Below are positions 5,772-13,122 of a stretch of DNA of 24,055 nt, piece after piece. This stretch comes from a virus. Position numbers and translations under genes: made by a program. The stretch lies in the IMG/VR virus record IMGVR_UViG_3300025131_003988, positions 1-24,055 of that record; one strand, 5' to 3'. A model generated the notes under the pieces. It saw only the letters and a list, made by a program, of their open reading frames with translations, was not told where the DNA came from and did not search any database. Numbering within the stretch: the first letter of the stretch is position 1; each line of letters opens with the position of its first letter.

Positions 5772-8159
5772 ATGGATATTAGAGAATCAAAATCGATGTT
5801 AGCCAAATTGTTGGCCACTGAGAACATCAAAGTTGAACACGGCAATTATGAAACTGCCGCCTTTGATCCTAATAAACGTGTGCTTTATCTTCCGATTTTC
5901 AAGTGGATGGACGGTGATGTCTATGACCTTCTTGTTCTTCATGAAGTGAGTCATGCACTTAATACTCCTGCTGATGGTTGGCATTCTTCTGCTAGTTCAA
6001 AAGGCAAAGGTTACAAGTCATTTCTTAATGTCACCGAAGATGCTCGTATTGAGAAGAAAATCAAGCGAAAGTATCCTGGTGCTTCCAAAGCAATGGTACT
6101 TGGGTATCGTGAATTGATGAAAAATGATTTCTTTGGTATCAGTCATGTAAATGTTGACGGACTGCCTCTCATTGACCGTATCAATCTTCATACAAAAGGT
6201 GGTGCTTCAATGGGTATTTCTTTTACCGAAGATGAAATGAAGTGGGTTGATAAATTGATGTCTCTTGAAACTTTTCCTGAGATTGTCGAGTTTACTGACC
6301 GACTTTATGATTATTGTGCAGAAAATGAAAGTATGACCGATGATCATGATTTCGATATGTTTTCAAGTAAAGGTTATGGTGAAGATGATGAAGAAATTAA
6401 TCCTGATATGATGGGTGATTCTCCTTTTGAATGGGATGATACTGAAGAAACTGAAGGTGAAACTGGTATGAAAGGTTCTTCAAGTGAAAGTGAGGATGAA
6501 AGCGAAGGTGAAGATGAAGAATCTTCTAATTCTGATGGTCCTTCTGCCGAGTCTGATGATTCTTCAAATGGTTCAGAAGAAACCAATTCTTCTTCTGGTA
6601 ATTCACCTGCTGATAAATTTAAAGATGAATTTGAGAATGATGAATCTGATGGTCAAGTCAATCCGTCAAACACTGTAGGTGCTGAAGGTGGTGTCAATAC
6701 TAACATTAATCCGAATGCAGTTGCTGGTCCTCGTTCAATTACTGATGAATTCTTTCGCAGAAAAGAAACAGAATTGAATGATAGAATTGATAGTGACAAA
6801 AAATATATCTATGCTAATTTACCAAAGCCAGTTCTTGAAAATATTGTTATAGATTATAAAAAATTGGCTCAGTTACATGATAAGTATTATAATCAAGAAC
6901 AACATTCAGGATATTGGGGCACAATGACACCATCGGAGTCATGGTCAACCGCTCCAAAACGATATAAGGAATTCCGTGAGCAAAATAAATCAATTGTTGA
7001 TTATCTTGCCAAAGAGTTTGAGATGAAGAAACGTGCAGATGAGTACAAACGTACTGCATCGGCAAATACTGGTGTTCTTGAAACTTCAAAACTTTACTCT
7101 TACAAGTATTCTGATAATCTTTTTAAGCGAGTGGCTACGGTTGCTAGTGGTAAAAATCATGGTCTTGTCATGTTTATTGACTGGTCTGGTTCAATGAGTG
7201 CTAATATGGCGGGTACGGTTGAACAAATGATGATACTTGTGATGTTCTGCAAAAAAGTAAACATTCCGTTTGATGTTTATGCTTTTACTGACAGAATATG
7301 GCGTTCTAATGATGAATCAATCATTGATACAGATGATGGTAAACCCAAATGGGATTATCAACCTGGTGATTTTTGTGAGCAAGGTCATTTCAATCTCATG
7401 CAGTTATTTTCGAGTAAAATGTCAAATATCGAATTCAACAAAGCATGTTGGAATGCTATCAACATCCGTGATTATTACAACAGTAAAGTTGATTGGCACT
7501 ATAATGGTGGCAAGAGTCCTTCAATCCCTAGTCAATACTCGTTGGGTGGTACACCGTTGAATGCCGCTATCGTTGCTAGTCATGAACTGGTTCGCAGATT
7601 CAAGCGAGACCACAATGTTCAGATTGTTAATACCGTATTTCTTACTGATGGTGATTCATGTCAAGCAGGTTATTATCTTGATTCAGAAGGTAAAGAACAA
7701 CATATTGGTCGTAATGATCAATTGACGGTACGTGATATACCATCAAAGTCGGAAGTTGTACGTTCCAAAACAATGGGTTGGTTTGCTTCTCACCGAGCAA
7801 CTACTGAATTGTTGTTCAATTCTTTGCGTAAAGCGACTGGTGCAAACATCATTGGTTTCTTTCTTGTCAATCGTCTTGACCGTCATAAAGCGAGTTATTA
7901 TTCAAATGATAATAACGATTTCAATGACATGATGGATTCATGGCGTAAAGAAAAATGCATTGTTGCTGAGATTGACGGTTACGACAACCTCTATATAATT
8001 AAAGATGGTTCAGATTTGCAGATTGATGAAAAGTCAGAACTTGACAAAGTTGATGCTGGCTCTAAAAAATCTGCGATTCGTACCGCTTTCAAAAAAATGA
8101 ATCGTAAGAAATTACGCAACCGTGTAGTCCTTAACAAATTCATTGAACAGGTAGCATAG
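5772..8159 (+). CDS. CobT-like protein: HExxH metallopeptidase-like domain plus acidic linker plus VWA domain
   Basis: The 795-aa protein is built of three parts. An N-terminal domain carries H57-E58-V-S-H61, a gluzincin-type zinc motif, followed by a conserved-looking NVTEDARIEKK segment, so it resembles the VWA-associated metallopeptidase domain. A very acidic, Ser/Glu/Asp-rich linker occupies roughly residues 200-295. A C-terminal von Willebrand A domain starts with the MIDAS motif D470-W-S472-G-S474, with further MIDAS elements in GGTPLNA and LTDGDS. The same organisation occurs in CobT of aerobic cobaltochelatase and in MoxR-partner VWA proteins. Paired with the MoxR/CobS ATPase downstream, it is better read as a metal-dependent remodelling partner than as a cobalamin enzyme, since no chelatase large subunit is present. 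There is no good Shine-Dalgarno at its start. Confidence 0.8.
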   Translation: MDIRESKSMLAKLLATENIKVEHGNYETAAFDPNKRVLYLPIFKWMDGDVYDLLVLHEVSHALNTPADGWHSSASSKGKGYKSFLNVTEDARIEKKIKRKYPGASKAMVLGYRELMKNDFFGISHVNVDGLPLIDRINLHTKGGASMGISFTEDEMKWVDKLMSLETFPEIVEFTDRLYDYCAENESMTDDHDFDMFSSKGYGEDDEEINPDMMGDSPFEWDDTEETEGETGMKGSSSESEDESEGEDEESSNSDGPSAESDDSSNGSEETNSSSGNSPADKFKDEFENDESDGQVNPSNTVGAEGGVNTNINPNAVAGPRSITDEFFRRKETELNDRIDSDKKYIYANLPKPVLENIVIDYKKLAQLHDKYYNQEQHSGYWGTMTPSESWSTAPKRYKEFREQNKSIVDYLAKEFEMKKRADEYKRTASANTGVLETSKLYSYKYSDNLFKRVATVASGKNHGLVMFIDWSGSMSANMAGTVEQMMILVMFCKKVNIPFDVYAFTDRIWRSNDESIIDTDDGKPKWDYQPGDFCEQGHFNLMQLFSSKMSNIEFNKACWNAINIRDYYNSKVDWHYNGGKSPSIPSQYSLGGTPLNAAIVASHELVRRFKRDHNVQIVNTVFLTDGDSCQAGYYLDSEGKEQHIGRNDQLTVRDIPSKSEVVRSKTMGWFASHRATTELLFNSLRKATGANIIGFFLVNRLDRHKASYYSNDNNDFNDMMDSWRKEKCIVAEIDGYDNLYIIKDGSDLQIDEKSELDKVDAGSKKSAIRTAFKKMNRKKLRNRVVLNKFIEQVA

Positions 8160-8167
8160 AGGTAAAT

Positions 8168-8299
8168 ATGGCAGAAGAAAAAGATGAAAAGGAAAAAGAT
8201 GAACAGTATTATTCAGAAGAAGAATGGGGTGATATTCTTTTTGCAAAAGAAATGGCAATTAGAGATATTGCAGAAAAAACCCTTGACAATTCTGAATAA
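8168..8299 (+). CDS. Small acidic 43-aa ORF between the VWA protein and its ATPase
   Basis: The ORF has a convincing Shine-Dalgarno (GAGGT, 8159-8163) that overlaps the end of the VWA gene. It encodes a highly charged peptide, starting MAEEKDEKEKDEQYYSEEEW and continuing with a helical segment ILFAKEMAIRDIAEK. No family is recognised. Its 3' end contains the promoter of the ATPase gene. Its place between two genes expected to work together suggests a small accessory or adaptor, but this rests on context only. Confidence 0.6.
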   Translation: MAEEKDEKEKDEQYYSEEEWGDILFAKEMAIRDIAEKTLDNSE

Positions 8300-8310
8300 T
8301 TTGCTACAAT
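8283..8310 (+). promoter_or_regulatory. Promoter with extended -10 before the CobS-like ATPase
   Basis: TTGACA (8283-8288), a 16-bp spacer and TACAAT (8305-8310) with TG at 8302-8303. The -35 lies inside the 43-aa ORF. The leader is about 38 bases and ends in a TGAGGT ribosome site before ATG 8355. Confidence 0.78.
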
Positions 8311-8354
8311 ACTAAATGTAAGTGAGATTTTTAATTCTTTCGTAATGAGGTAAT

Positions 8355-9572
8355 ATGATATTGACTGGTAAACAACAAAAGTTTCTTGACCTTTTAAAAT
8401 CTGAAGGTTTTGAAGATTCCTTGACAATGAGTGATATTAAGGAATTGAGAAAAAAACATGGAACTATAACTTGCCAATGGCTGATGAAAGATCCTGTTTT
8501 TCGTATGTCTCGTGGTGTTTATAGCATTCCTGAAGTTGCCGCTAATGGTGAAGTAATTATGGGTGAAAGCACTGCCTCACCTTTAACCGCAGAACCTGTT
8601 ATGATTGCTACAAAAGTTGATGAGAAGGTCACTCGTATTGAACCTTCTCTTCCTGCATCTATCACTAATACTGAAGATGTCAGTTTTGTACCTGAAATTG
8701 ATGGAACATTTGTTCCTTTTGGTCAGTTTAAAGATATTCATAATATCATTAAATCAAATTTGTTCTATACAGGTTTTATTACTGGCCTGTCTGGTAATGG
8801 TAAAACTTTTCTTGTTGAGCAGGCTTGTGCTAAAGCCAAACGTGAATTGTTTCGTGTCAATATTACTGTTGAGACTGATGAAGATGATCTTCTCGGTCAT
8901 TACGTATTGATTGACGGTCAAACTGTCTGGCAAAATGGTCCTGTCATTCAAGCAATGGATCGTGGTGCTATTCTGCTTCTTGATGAAGTTGATCTTGCAT
9001 CTAATAAGATCATGTGTTTGCAACCAGTCCTTGAGGGTAAAGGTGTTTATGTCAAAAAGATTAATCGTTTTGTCAAACCCAAGACTGGTTTCAATGTGAT
9101 TGCTACCGCAAACACTAAAGGTAAAGGTTCTGATGATGGACGTTTCATCGGCACTAACATTCTCAATGAGGCATTCCTTGAGCGTTTTGCAATTACTATT
9201 GAGCAAGAGTATCCTACTCCTGCTACCGAGAAGAAAATCCTCGTTGGTATTATGCAATCACTTGGGTGTTTTGATGAAGAGTTTGCACAGAAACTTGTAG
9301 ATTGGGCAGACATTATCCGCAAGACATTCTATGATGGTGGCATTGATGAAATCATATCCACCAGGCGACTTGTTCACATCGTAAATGCATTCAAGATTTT
9401 CGGTGACCGAATGAAGTCAATCCAACTTTGTGTCAATCGTTTTGATGATGAAACAAAACAGGCATTTCTTGACCTGTACACCAAAGTTGATGGTGAAGTT
9501 AATAAACCTTCAGAAGAAACTTCAGAAGGAGGTGAATCCCAAGTTGATTCTGATGACAGAACACCTTTCTAA
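8355..9572 (+). CDS. cobS: MoxR/CobS-like AAA+ ATPase
   Basis: The 405-aa protein has an N-terminal helical segment (about 60 residues, winged-helix-like), a variable stretch, then an AAA+ core: Walker A GLSGNGKT (144-151), Walker B ILLLDEVD (D210, E211), a sensor-1 segment FNVIATANTKGKG, and an arginine-finger region near FLERFAI. Marine T4-like phages carry this gene and it is conventionally named cobS after the cobaltochelatase subunit. The neighbouring VWA/HExxH protein is the expected partner, so the pair would form a MoxR-VWA type remodelling complex. The acidic, Ser/Glu-rich tail resembles the linker of the partner. It has its own promoter and a TGAGGT ribosome site, and is closed by the terminator at 9586. 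The ATPase call is firm; the cobalamin role is doubtful. Confidence 0.87.
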   Translation: MILTGKQQKFLDLLKSEGFEDSLTMSDIKELRKKHGTITCQWLMKDPVFRMSRGVYSIPEVAANGEVIMGESTASPLTAEPVMIATKVDEKVTRIEPSLPASITNTEDVSFVPEIDGTFVPFGQFKDIHNIIKSNLFYTGFITGLSGNGKTFLVEQACAKAKRELFRVNITVETDEDDLLGHYVLIDGQTVWQNGPVIQAMDRGAILLLDEVDLASNKIMCLQPVLEGKGVYVKKINRFVKPKTGFNVIATANTKGKGSDDGRFIGTNILNEAFLERFAITIEQEYPTPATEKKILVGIMQSLGCFDEEFAQKLVDWADIIRKTFYDGGIDEIISTRRLVHIVNAFKIFGDRMKSIQLCVNRFDDETKQAFLDLYTKVDGEVNKPSEETSEGGESQVDSDDRTPF

Positions 9573-9578
9573 TTGATG

Positions 9579-9586
9579 CATAAATA
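9579..9586 (+). promoter_or_regulatory. T4-late-like promoter box CATAAATA
   Basis: CATAAATA differs from the T4 late consensus TATAAATA at one base. It touches the 5' arm of the terminator at 9586-9615, and a start 6-7 bases downstream would fall inside that arm. Downstream is the glutaredoxin gene. In AT-rich DNA a 7/8 match can occur by chance. Confidence 0.4.
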
Positions 9587-9620
9587 ATAGGTGAGTTCAG
9601 CAGGGCTCACCTATTTTTTT
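9586..9620 (+). terminator. Strong intrinsic terminator after the CobS-like gene
   Basis: A perfect 10-bp stem AATAGGTGAG (9586-9595) / CTCACCTATT (9606-9615), a 10-base loop, and a run of T to 9620. Confidence 0.92.
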
Positions 9621-9639
9621 ATTTACTCGTGAGAAAATT

Positions 9640-9900
9640 ATGGAAATTAATATTAATGGAAACGTGATTGTGAGACACCAATCAGTTCCCGAATGTCAAT
9701 GGTGCGATAAAGCAAAAGAATTGTTTGAGGAAAATCAAGAAAAATATACAGTTATATATTCGGATAAACGATTTTTTGGAGATTTGATGAAAATCACCAA
9801 ATCTACTATGGTTCCTCAAATATTTATTAAAGGAAAATATGTAGGAGATTATAATAATTTATTAGACTATTATGATAAGGAGAACAATGAAAGTACCTAA
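9640..9900 (+). CDS. Glutaredoxin
   Basis: The product is 86 aa, the normal size for a small glutaredoxin. It has the redox site C22-Q-W-C25 after a short beta strand, the cis-proline loop TMVPQIFI and a terminal YVGDYNNLLDYY helix where the family has GG(Y/F)xx(L/Y). It would reduce disulfides with glutathione; in T4-like phages such proteins (like NrdC) serve phage or host ribonucleotide reductase. It follows the terminator, with a possible late-type box upstream, and no clear Shine-Dalgarno is visible before ATG 9640. Its last codons overlap a 15-codon ORF. Confidence 0.85.
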   Translation: MEININGNVIVRHQSVPECQWCDKAKELFEENQEKYTVIYSDKRFFGDLMKITKSTMVPQIFIKGKYVGDYNNLLDYYDKENNEST

Positions 9901-9934
9901 TACTAAACCTGAAAATTTACTGAAATTTTTATAA
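9887..9934 (+). CDS. Possible 15-aa micro-ORF
   Basis: The ORF starts inside the end of the glutaredoxin gene behind an excellent Shine-Dalgarno (AAGGAG, 9878-9883) and encodes MKVPNTKPENLLKFL. It is too short to judge by content. It may be a micro-peptide, the remnant of a longer gene, or simply a coupling device for the next gene at 9952. Confidence 0.3.
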   Translation: MKVPNTKPENLLKFL

Positions 9935-9951
9935 TATAACATAGGATTATA

Positions 9952-10944
9952 ATGCAAATTGAAGTACAAGCAAAAGATTTACAGAAGAAAAAAATATTTG
10001 TAGCAACACCAATGTATGGCGGTCAATGTGCAGGAATGTACACTAAAGCCTGCATTGACCTTGCTACAATGTGTGCTAATTACGGAGTTGAATGTAGATT
10101 CTTTTTTATATTTAATGAATCACTTATTACAAGAGCAAGAAATTATCTTGTAGATGAATTTTTGAGAGCCGAAGAGTTTACTCATTTGATGTTCATTGAT
10201 GCGGATATTAATTTTAATCCAAAAGATGTACTTTCGCTTGCGGTACTTTGTGATGATGAAAGACCTATCATTGGAGGTCCTTATGGTAAAAAATGCATTG
10301 CTTGGGAAAAGATTAGACAAGCCGTTGATGCTGGAACTGCTGATGAAGATCCAAATGAACTTCAAAAATTCACAGGTGATTTTGTTTTCAATCCTGTGAT
10401 GGGAACAAAAGAATTACAGATTAATGAGCCGTGTGAAGTTTTAGAAATTGGCACAGGTTTTTTCATGGCTCAAAGAGAAGTTTTTTCGAAATGGAAAGAG
10501 GCATACCCTCAGTTTCATTATAAACCTGACCATAATCGTTCAGAACATTTTACTGGTGACCGATACATTCATGCATATTTTGATACTGTCATTGATAATG
10601 ACAAATATATGCCTATGGGTGCTTCCAATGGTTCAGACAGATATTTATCTGAAGATTATGCATTCTGTCAATTGGCCAGACATATTGGTATCAAAATCTT
10701 TTTGTGTCCTTGGATGAAGTTAGGTCATGTCGGTACATATGTTTTTGATGGTACAATGTCAGACCTTGGAAGAATAGATCCTTCGAATAAATGGGCATTG
10801 AAAAATATGAAACAATCTCAGCAAATGAGAGAGGACAGAAAAAGAGAAGTTGAAAATGCTAGAGCGGTTCAAGAAGTTGAAGAAATTCAAAAAAGGAGTG
10901 AATCTAGAAAAGAAAGGAGAAGTAAAACCAAAAAGAAAAAATAA
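9952..10944 (+). CDS. GT-A family glycosyltransferase (family-2-like)
   Basis: The product has 330 aa. After a short lead, a Rossmann-like strand KIFVATPMYGG opens the domain; then comes SLITRARNYLVDEFL, a strand HLMFIDADI with the metal/sugar-nucleotide binding D83-A-D85, then GPYGKK, EIGTGFFMAQR and LSEDYAFCQLARHIG. The SEDY acidic pair near the end of the domain is where GT-A enzymes place the catalytic acidic residue. The tail after about residue 285 is a charged, Lys/Arg/Glu-rich helix, probably coiled-coil. Proteins like this are frequent in marine myoviruses and may decorate virion proteins or DNA; the acceptor is unknown. The next promoter begins one base after its stop. Confidence 0.75.
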   Translation: MQIEVQAKDLQKKKIFVATPMYGGQCAGMYTKACIDLATMCANYGVECRFFFIFNESLITRARNYLVDEFLRAEEFTHLMFIDADINFNPKDVLSLAVLCDDERPIIGGPYGKKCIAWEKIRQAVDAGTADEDPNELQKFTGDFVFNPVMGTKELQINEPCEVLEIGTGFFMAQREVFSKWKEAYPQFHYKPDHNRSEHFTGDRYIHAYFDTVIDNDKYMPMGASNGSDRYLSEDYAFCQLARHIGIKIFLCPWMKLGHVGTYVFDGTMSDLGRIDPSNKWALKNMKQSQQMREDRKREVENARAVQEVEEIQKRSESRKERRSKTKKKK

Positions 10945-10972
10945 TTGACAAATAATGTTAATATGTTATAAT
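10945..10972 (+). promoter_or_regulatory. Consensus promoter before the sliding clamp gene
   Basis: TTGACA (10945-10950), a 16-bp spacer and TATAAT (10967-10972) with TG at 10964-10965: perfect hexamers plus an extended -10, the strongest-looking promoter in the window. The TAA stop of the upstream gene is immediately before it. Confidence 0.85.
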
Positions 10973-11003
10973 ATGAACAATACAAAATCAATATGGAGTT
11001 ATT

Positions 11004-11672
11004 ATGAAATTTAGTGAAGAAACTATGTCAATTCTCAAAAATTTTTCCGCTATCAATAACGGAATTTATTTTGAGCAAGGTAATGTTGTCAAAACAGTAT
11101 CACCTAAAAAATCAATTTTAGCAGAGGCTAAAACTGAAGATTCTGTTCCTGTAGAATTTGGTATTTACGATTTAAATAAATTTCTTGGTGCTATCTCATT
11201 ATTTGATTCTCCAGAACTTTCTTTTGAATCTAATCATCTTGTTATGACCAGTGATAAGGCTAAAGTAATCTATTCATTTTGTGATGCCAGTTTAGTTGTA
11301 AGACCGCCTAATAAAGAACTAGCATTACCTAATGTAGATGTCTCATTTAAATTATCAAAAGATATCTATGATTCAACTGTAAAGGCGGCACTTGTGCTTC
11401 AAGTTCCAGAGATTGGAATTGTTGGTGATGGATCTAAATTGAAATTACAAGCGTATGAAAGTAAGAACAATTTGAGTGAGCAATTTAGTTATGAACTTGG
11501 TGATACAACTGACACCTTTTCTATCATATTCAAAGTAGAAAACTTTAGTAAATTGATGAGTAAAGACTATAATGTATCCATGTCTTCTAAAGGTCTTTCC
11601 AAGTTTGTTTCTGATGATGAGAAACTTGTCTATCACATTGCAATAGAAAATAATTCTACATTTAATGCTTAA
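11004..11672 (+). CDS. 45: Sliding clamp (T4 gp45-like)
   Basis: The 222-aa protein has the length of T4 gp45 (228 aa) and starts with the MKFSEETMSILKNFSAINNGIYFEQG segment of that family. The trimeric clamp encircles DNA and tethers the gp43 polymerase; in T4 it also activates late transcription. It has its own consensus promoter and a TGGAG ribosome site (ATG 11004). It is followed after two bases by gp44. The clamp-then-loader order is that of T4. Confidence 0.92.
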   Translation: MKFSEETMSILKNFSAINNGIYFEQGNVVKTVSPKKSILAEAKTEDSVPVEFGIYDLNKFLGAISLFDSPELSFESNHLVMTSDKAKVIYSFCDASLVVRPPNKELALPNVDVSFKLSKDIYDSTVKAALVLQVPEIGIVGDGSKLKLQAYESKNNLSEQFSYELGDTTDTFSIIFKVENFSKLMSKDYNVSMSSKGLSKFVSDDEKLVYHIAIENNSTFNA

Positions 11673-11674
11673 TT

Positions 11675-12619
11675 ATGCAAAATCGTAAATCGTTTCTTTG
11701 GGTGGAGCGTTACCGTCCAAAAACAATTTCGGAATGCATCCTACCAGACCATATAAAATCTCTTTTTGAAGATATAAAAAAACAAGGTCGTATTCCCAAT
11801 CTTATTCTCAATGGTGGTCCAGGTACTGGTAAGACCACTGTTGCAAAGGCACTTTGTAATGAGGTTGGGTGCGATTATTTGTTCATTAATGGTTCCGAAG
11901 ATTCTGGTATTGATATTCTCAGAAATAAAGTTCGTGGATATGCTTCTACTATGGGTTTTGATGGTGGAGCAAAGGTTGTCATACTTGATGAGGCAGATTA
12001 TCTCAATCCACAAAGCACTCAGCCAGCCTTGAGAGCCTTCATTGAAGAGTTTGAGAAAAGTTGTACTTTTATTCTTACATGCAACTATGCAAATCGTATT
12101 ATATCTCCTTTACATTCAAGATGTCAGGTAGTTGAATTCAAAATAAGTAATTCTGAAAAACCTGCTATAGCCCATGCTTTTTTAAAAAGAATTGTATATA
12201 TATTAGACGAAGAGAAGATAGAGTACGATAAAAAGGTAGTTGCTAACATTATTATGAAACATTTTCCTGATAACAGGAGAGTGTTAAATGAACTTCAAAA
12301 ATATGCATCATCTGGTATAATAGATGAAGGCATACTTTCTCAAGTTGCAGAAGTCAATTTAAAAGAATTGATGTTTGCTATGAAGGATAAACATTTCAAT
12401 GAAGTTCGCAAGTGGGTTGCCGACAACATTGATAATGACCCACAAAAAGTGTTTCGCAAGATTTATGATGTTTCATCCGAGTATGTCCAACAATCTTCAA
12501 TTCCGCAATTAATATTAATACTGGCAGACTATCAATACAAATCTGCATTTGCGGCCGATCAAGAATTAAATCTAGTGGCTTGTCTTACAGAAGTTATGGT
12601 AGAATGTCAGTTTAATTAA
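11675..12619 (+). CDS. 44: Clamp loader large subunit (T4 gp44-like)
   Basis: This is a 314-aa AAA+ ATPase of the RFC/DnaX group. It opens with WVERYRPKTISECILP, has Walker A GGPGTGKT (47-54), Walker B with the DEAD box (105-108), sensor 1 FILTCNYANRI and the arginine finger SRC. T4 gp44 is 319 aa. With gp62 it loads the gp45 clamp using ATP. It begins two bases after the clamp stop, so expression is coupled. Unusually, gp62 does not follow directly: two accessory genes intervene. Confidence 0.95.
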   Translation: MQNRKSFLWVERYRPKTISECILPDHIKSLFEDIKKQGRIPNLILNGGPGTGKTTVAKALCNEVGCDYLFINGSEDSGIDILRNKVRGYASTMGFDGGAKVVILDEADYLNPQSTQPALRAFIEEFEKSCTFILTCNYANRIISPLHSRCQVVEFKISNSEKPAIAHAFLKRIVYILDEEKIEYDKKVVANIIMKHFPDNRRVLNELQKYASSGIIDEGILSQVAEVNLKELMFAMKDKHFNEVRKWVADNIDNDPQKVFRKIYDVSSEYVQQSSIPQLILILADYQYKSAFAADQELNLVACLTEVMVECQFN

Positions 12620-12627
12620 AGGAACAA

Positions 12628-13077
12628 ATGTTTAAAAAATCAATACTCATAATGGTTTTGATGACAAGTATTGGTTATGGATGTATAAAACATGAAGCAA
12701 AAATTGATACTCCACCTGATACAGATAATGCTACAGTTGAAGCATCACCTGTAAGACAATGGGATCCAGTTCGAAAAGAATTTTGGACGGCAATGTTATT
12801 TACACAATTATCTAATATTTCTGGTATAAGAACAAGATTTGTTCCTAAGCATTTACATTTAATGGTTAGATGTGCAATAGATGAGTATGAAAGAAGATAT
12901 GAGTTAGATCAGTTTGTAGAAGTTTTTGGGGCTCCTCCAACAGGAGGTTTATCTCCGGACAATGCTAGAATATCATATGATATAACTTTTCAATGTTCTC
13001 AAAGACAAATGTTTCTTCAACAACAAGATTTTCAAAGACAACAATTAAAACCTCTTGACTTGAAAGATTCTATATAA
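12628..13077 (+). CDS. Putative exported lipoprotein, 149 aa
   Basis: The N-terminus is a short signal peptide: FKK, a hydrophobic stretch SILIMVLMTSIGYG, then C19. The -3 residue is G rather than L, so the lipobox is imperfect and a plain signal peptide is possible. The rest is soluble, with a Pro/Asp-rich spacer, a central segment RKEFWTAMLFTQLSNISG, two further Cys and a Gln-rich tail (FLQQQDFQRQQ). There is a Shine-Dalgarno (AAAGGAA) before ATG 12628. No family is recognised. A phage lipoprotein could act in superinfection exclusion or at the envelope during lysis. It lies between the two clamp loader subunits, where T4 has nothing. Confidence 0.6.
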   Translation: MFKKSILIMVLMTSIGYGCIKHEAKIDTPPDTDNATVEASPVRQWDPVRKEFWTAMLFTQLSNISGIRTRFVPKHLHLMVRCAIDEYERRYELDQFVEVFGAPPTGGLSPDNARISYDITFQCSQRQMFLQQQDFQRQQLKPLDLKDSI

Positions 13078-13094
13078 TGTCGCCATTCGTTTTT

Positions 13095-13122
13095 TTGCAA
13101 AATTTACAAAATATGTTGTAAT
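13095..13122 (+). promoter_or_regulatory. Weak promoter resembling the extended -10 family
   Basis: TTGCAA (13095-13100), a 16-bp spacer and TGTAAT (13117-13122) with TG at 13114-13115. Both hexamers are off consensus. A start at about 13129 would lie after the first ATG (13123) of the next gene, so either the promoter is not real or translation starts later. Confidence 0.4.

Noticed and set aside
6379-6660. Repetitive Ser/Glu/Asp tract as a tandem repeat or recombination site
   Set aside because: It is a low-complexity acidic linker; the DNA shows no exact repeat unit.
8754-9257. 167-aa open frame on the minus strand opposite the CobS-like gene
   Set aside because: It lies fully inside a gene with clear AAA+ motifs, has no ribosome site or recognisable domain, and is a shadow of the plus-strand codon pattern.
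5772-9572. Cobalamin (cobaltochelatase) biosynthesis module
   Set aside because: Only CobS- and CobT-like parts are seen; the large CobN subunit and other pathway genes are missing, and MoxR-VWA pairs have other roles.
9930-9953. Two TATAAT hexamers before the glycosyltransferase as promoters
   Set aside because: Neither has a -35 box at 16-18 bases; both are explained by AT-rich intergenic sequence and the ribosome site.
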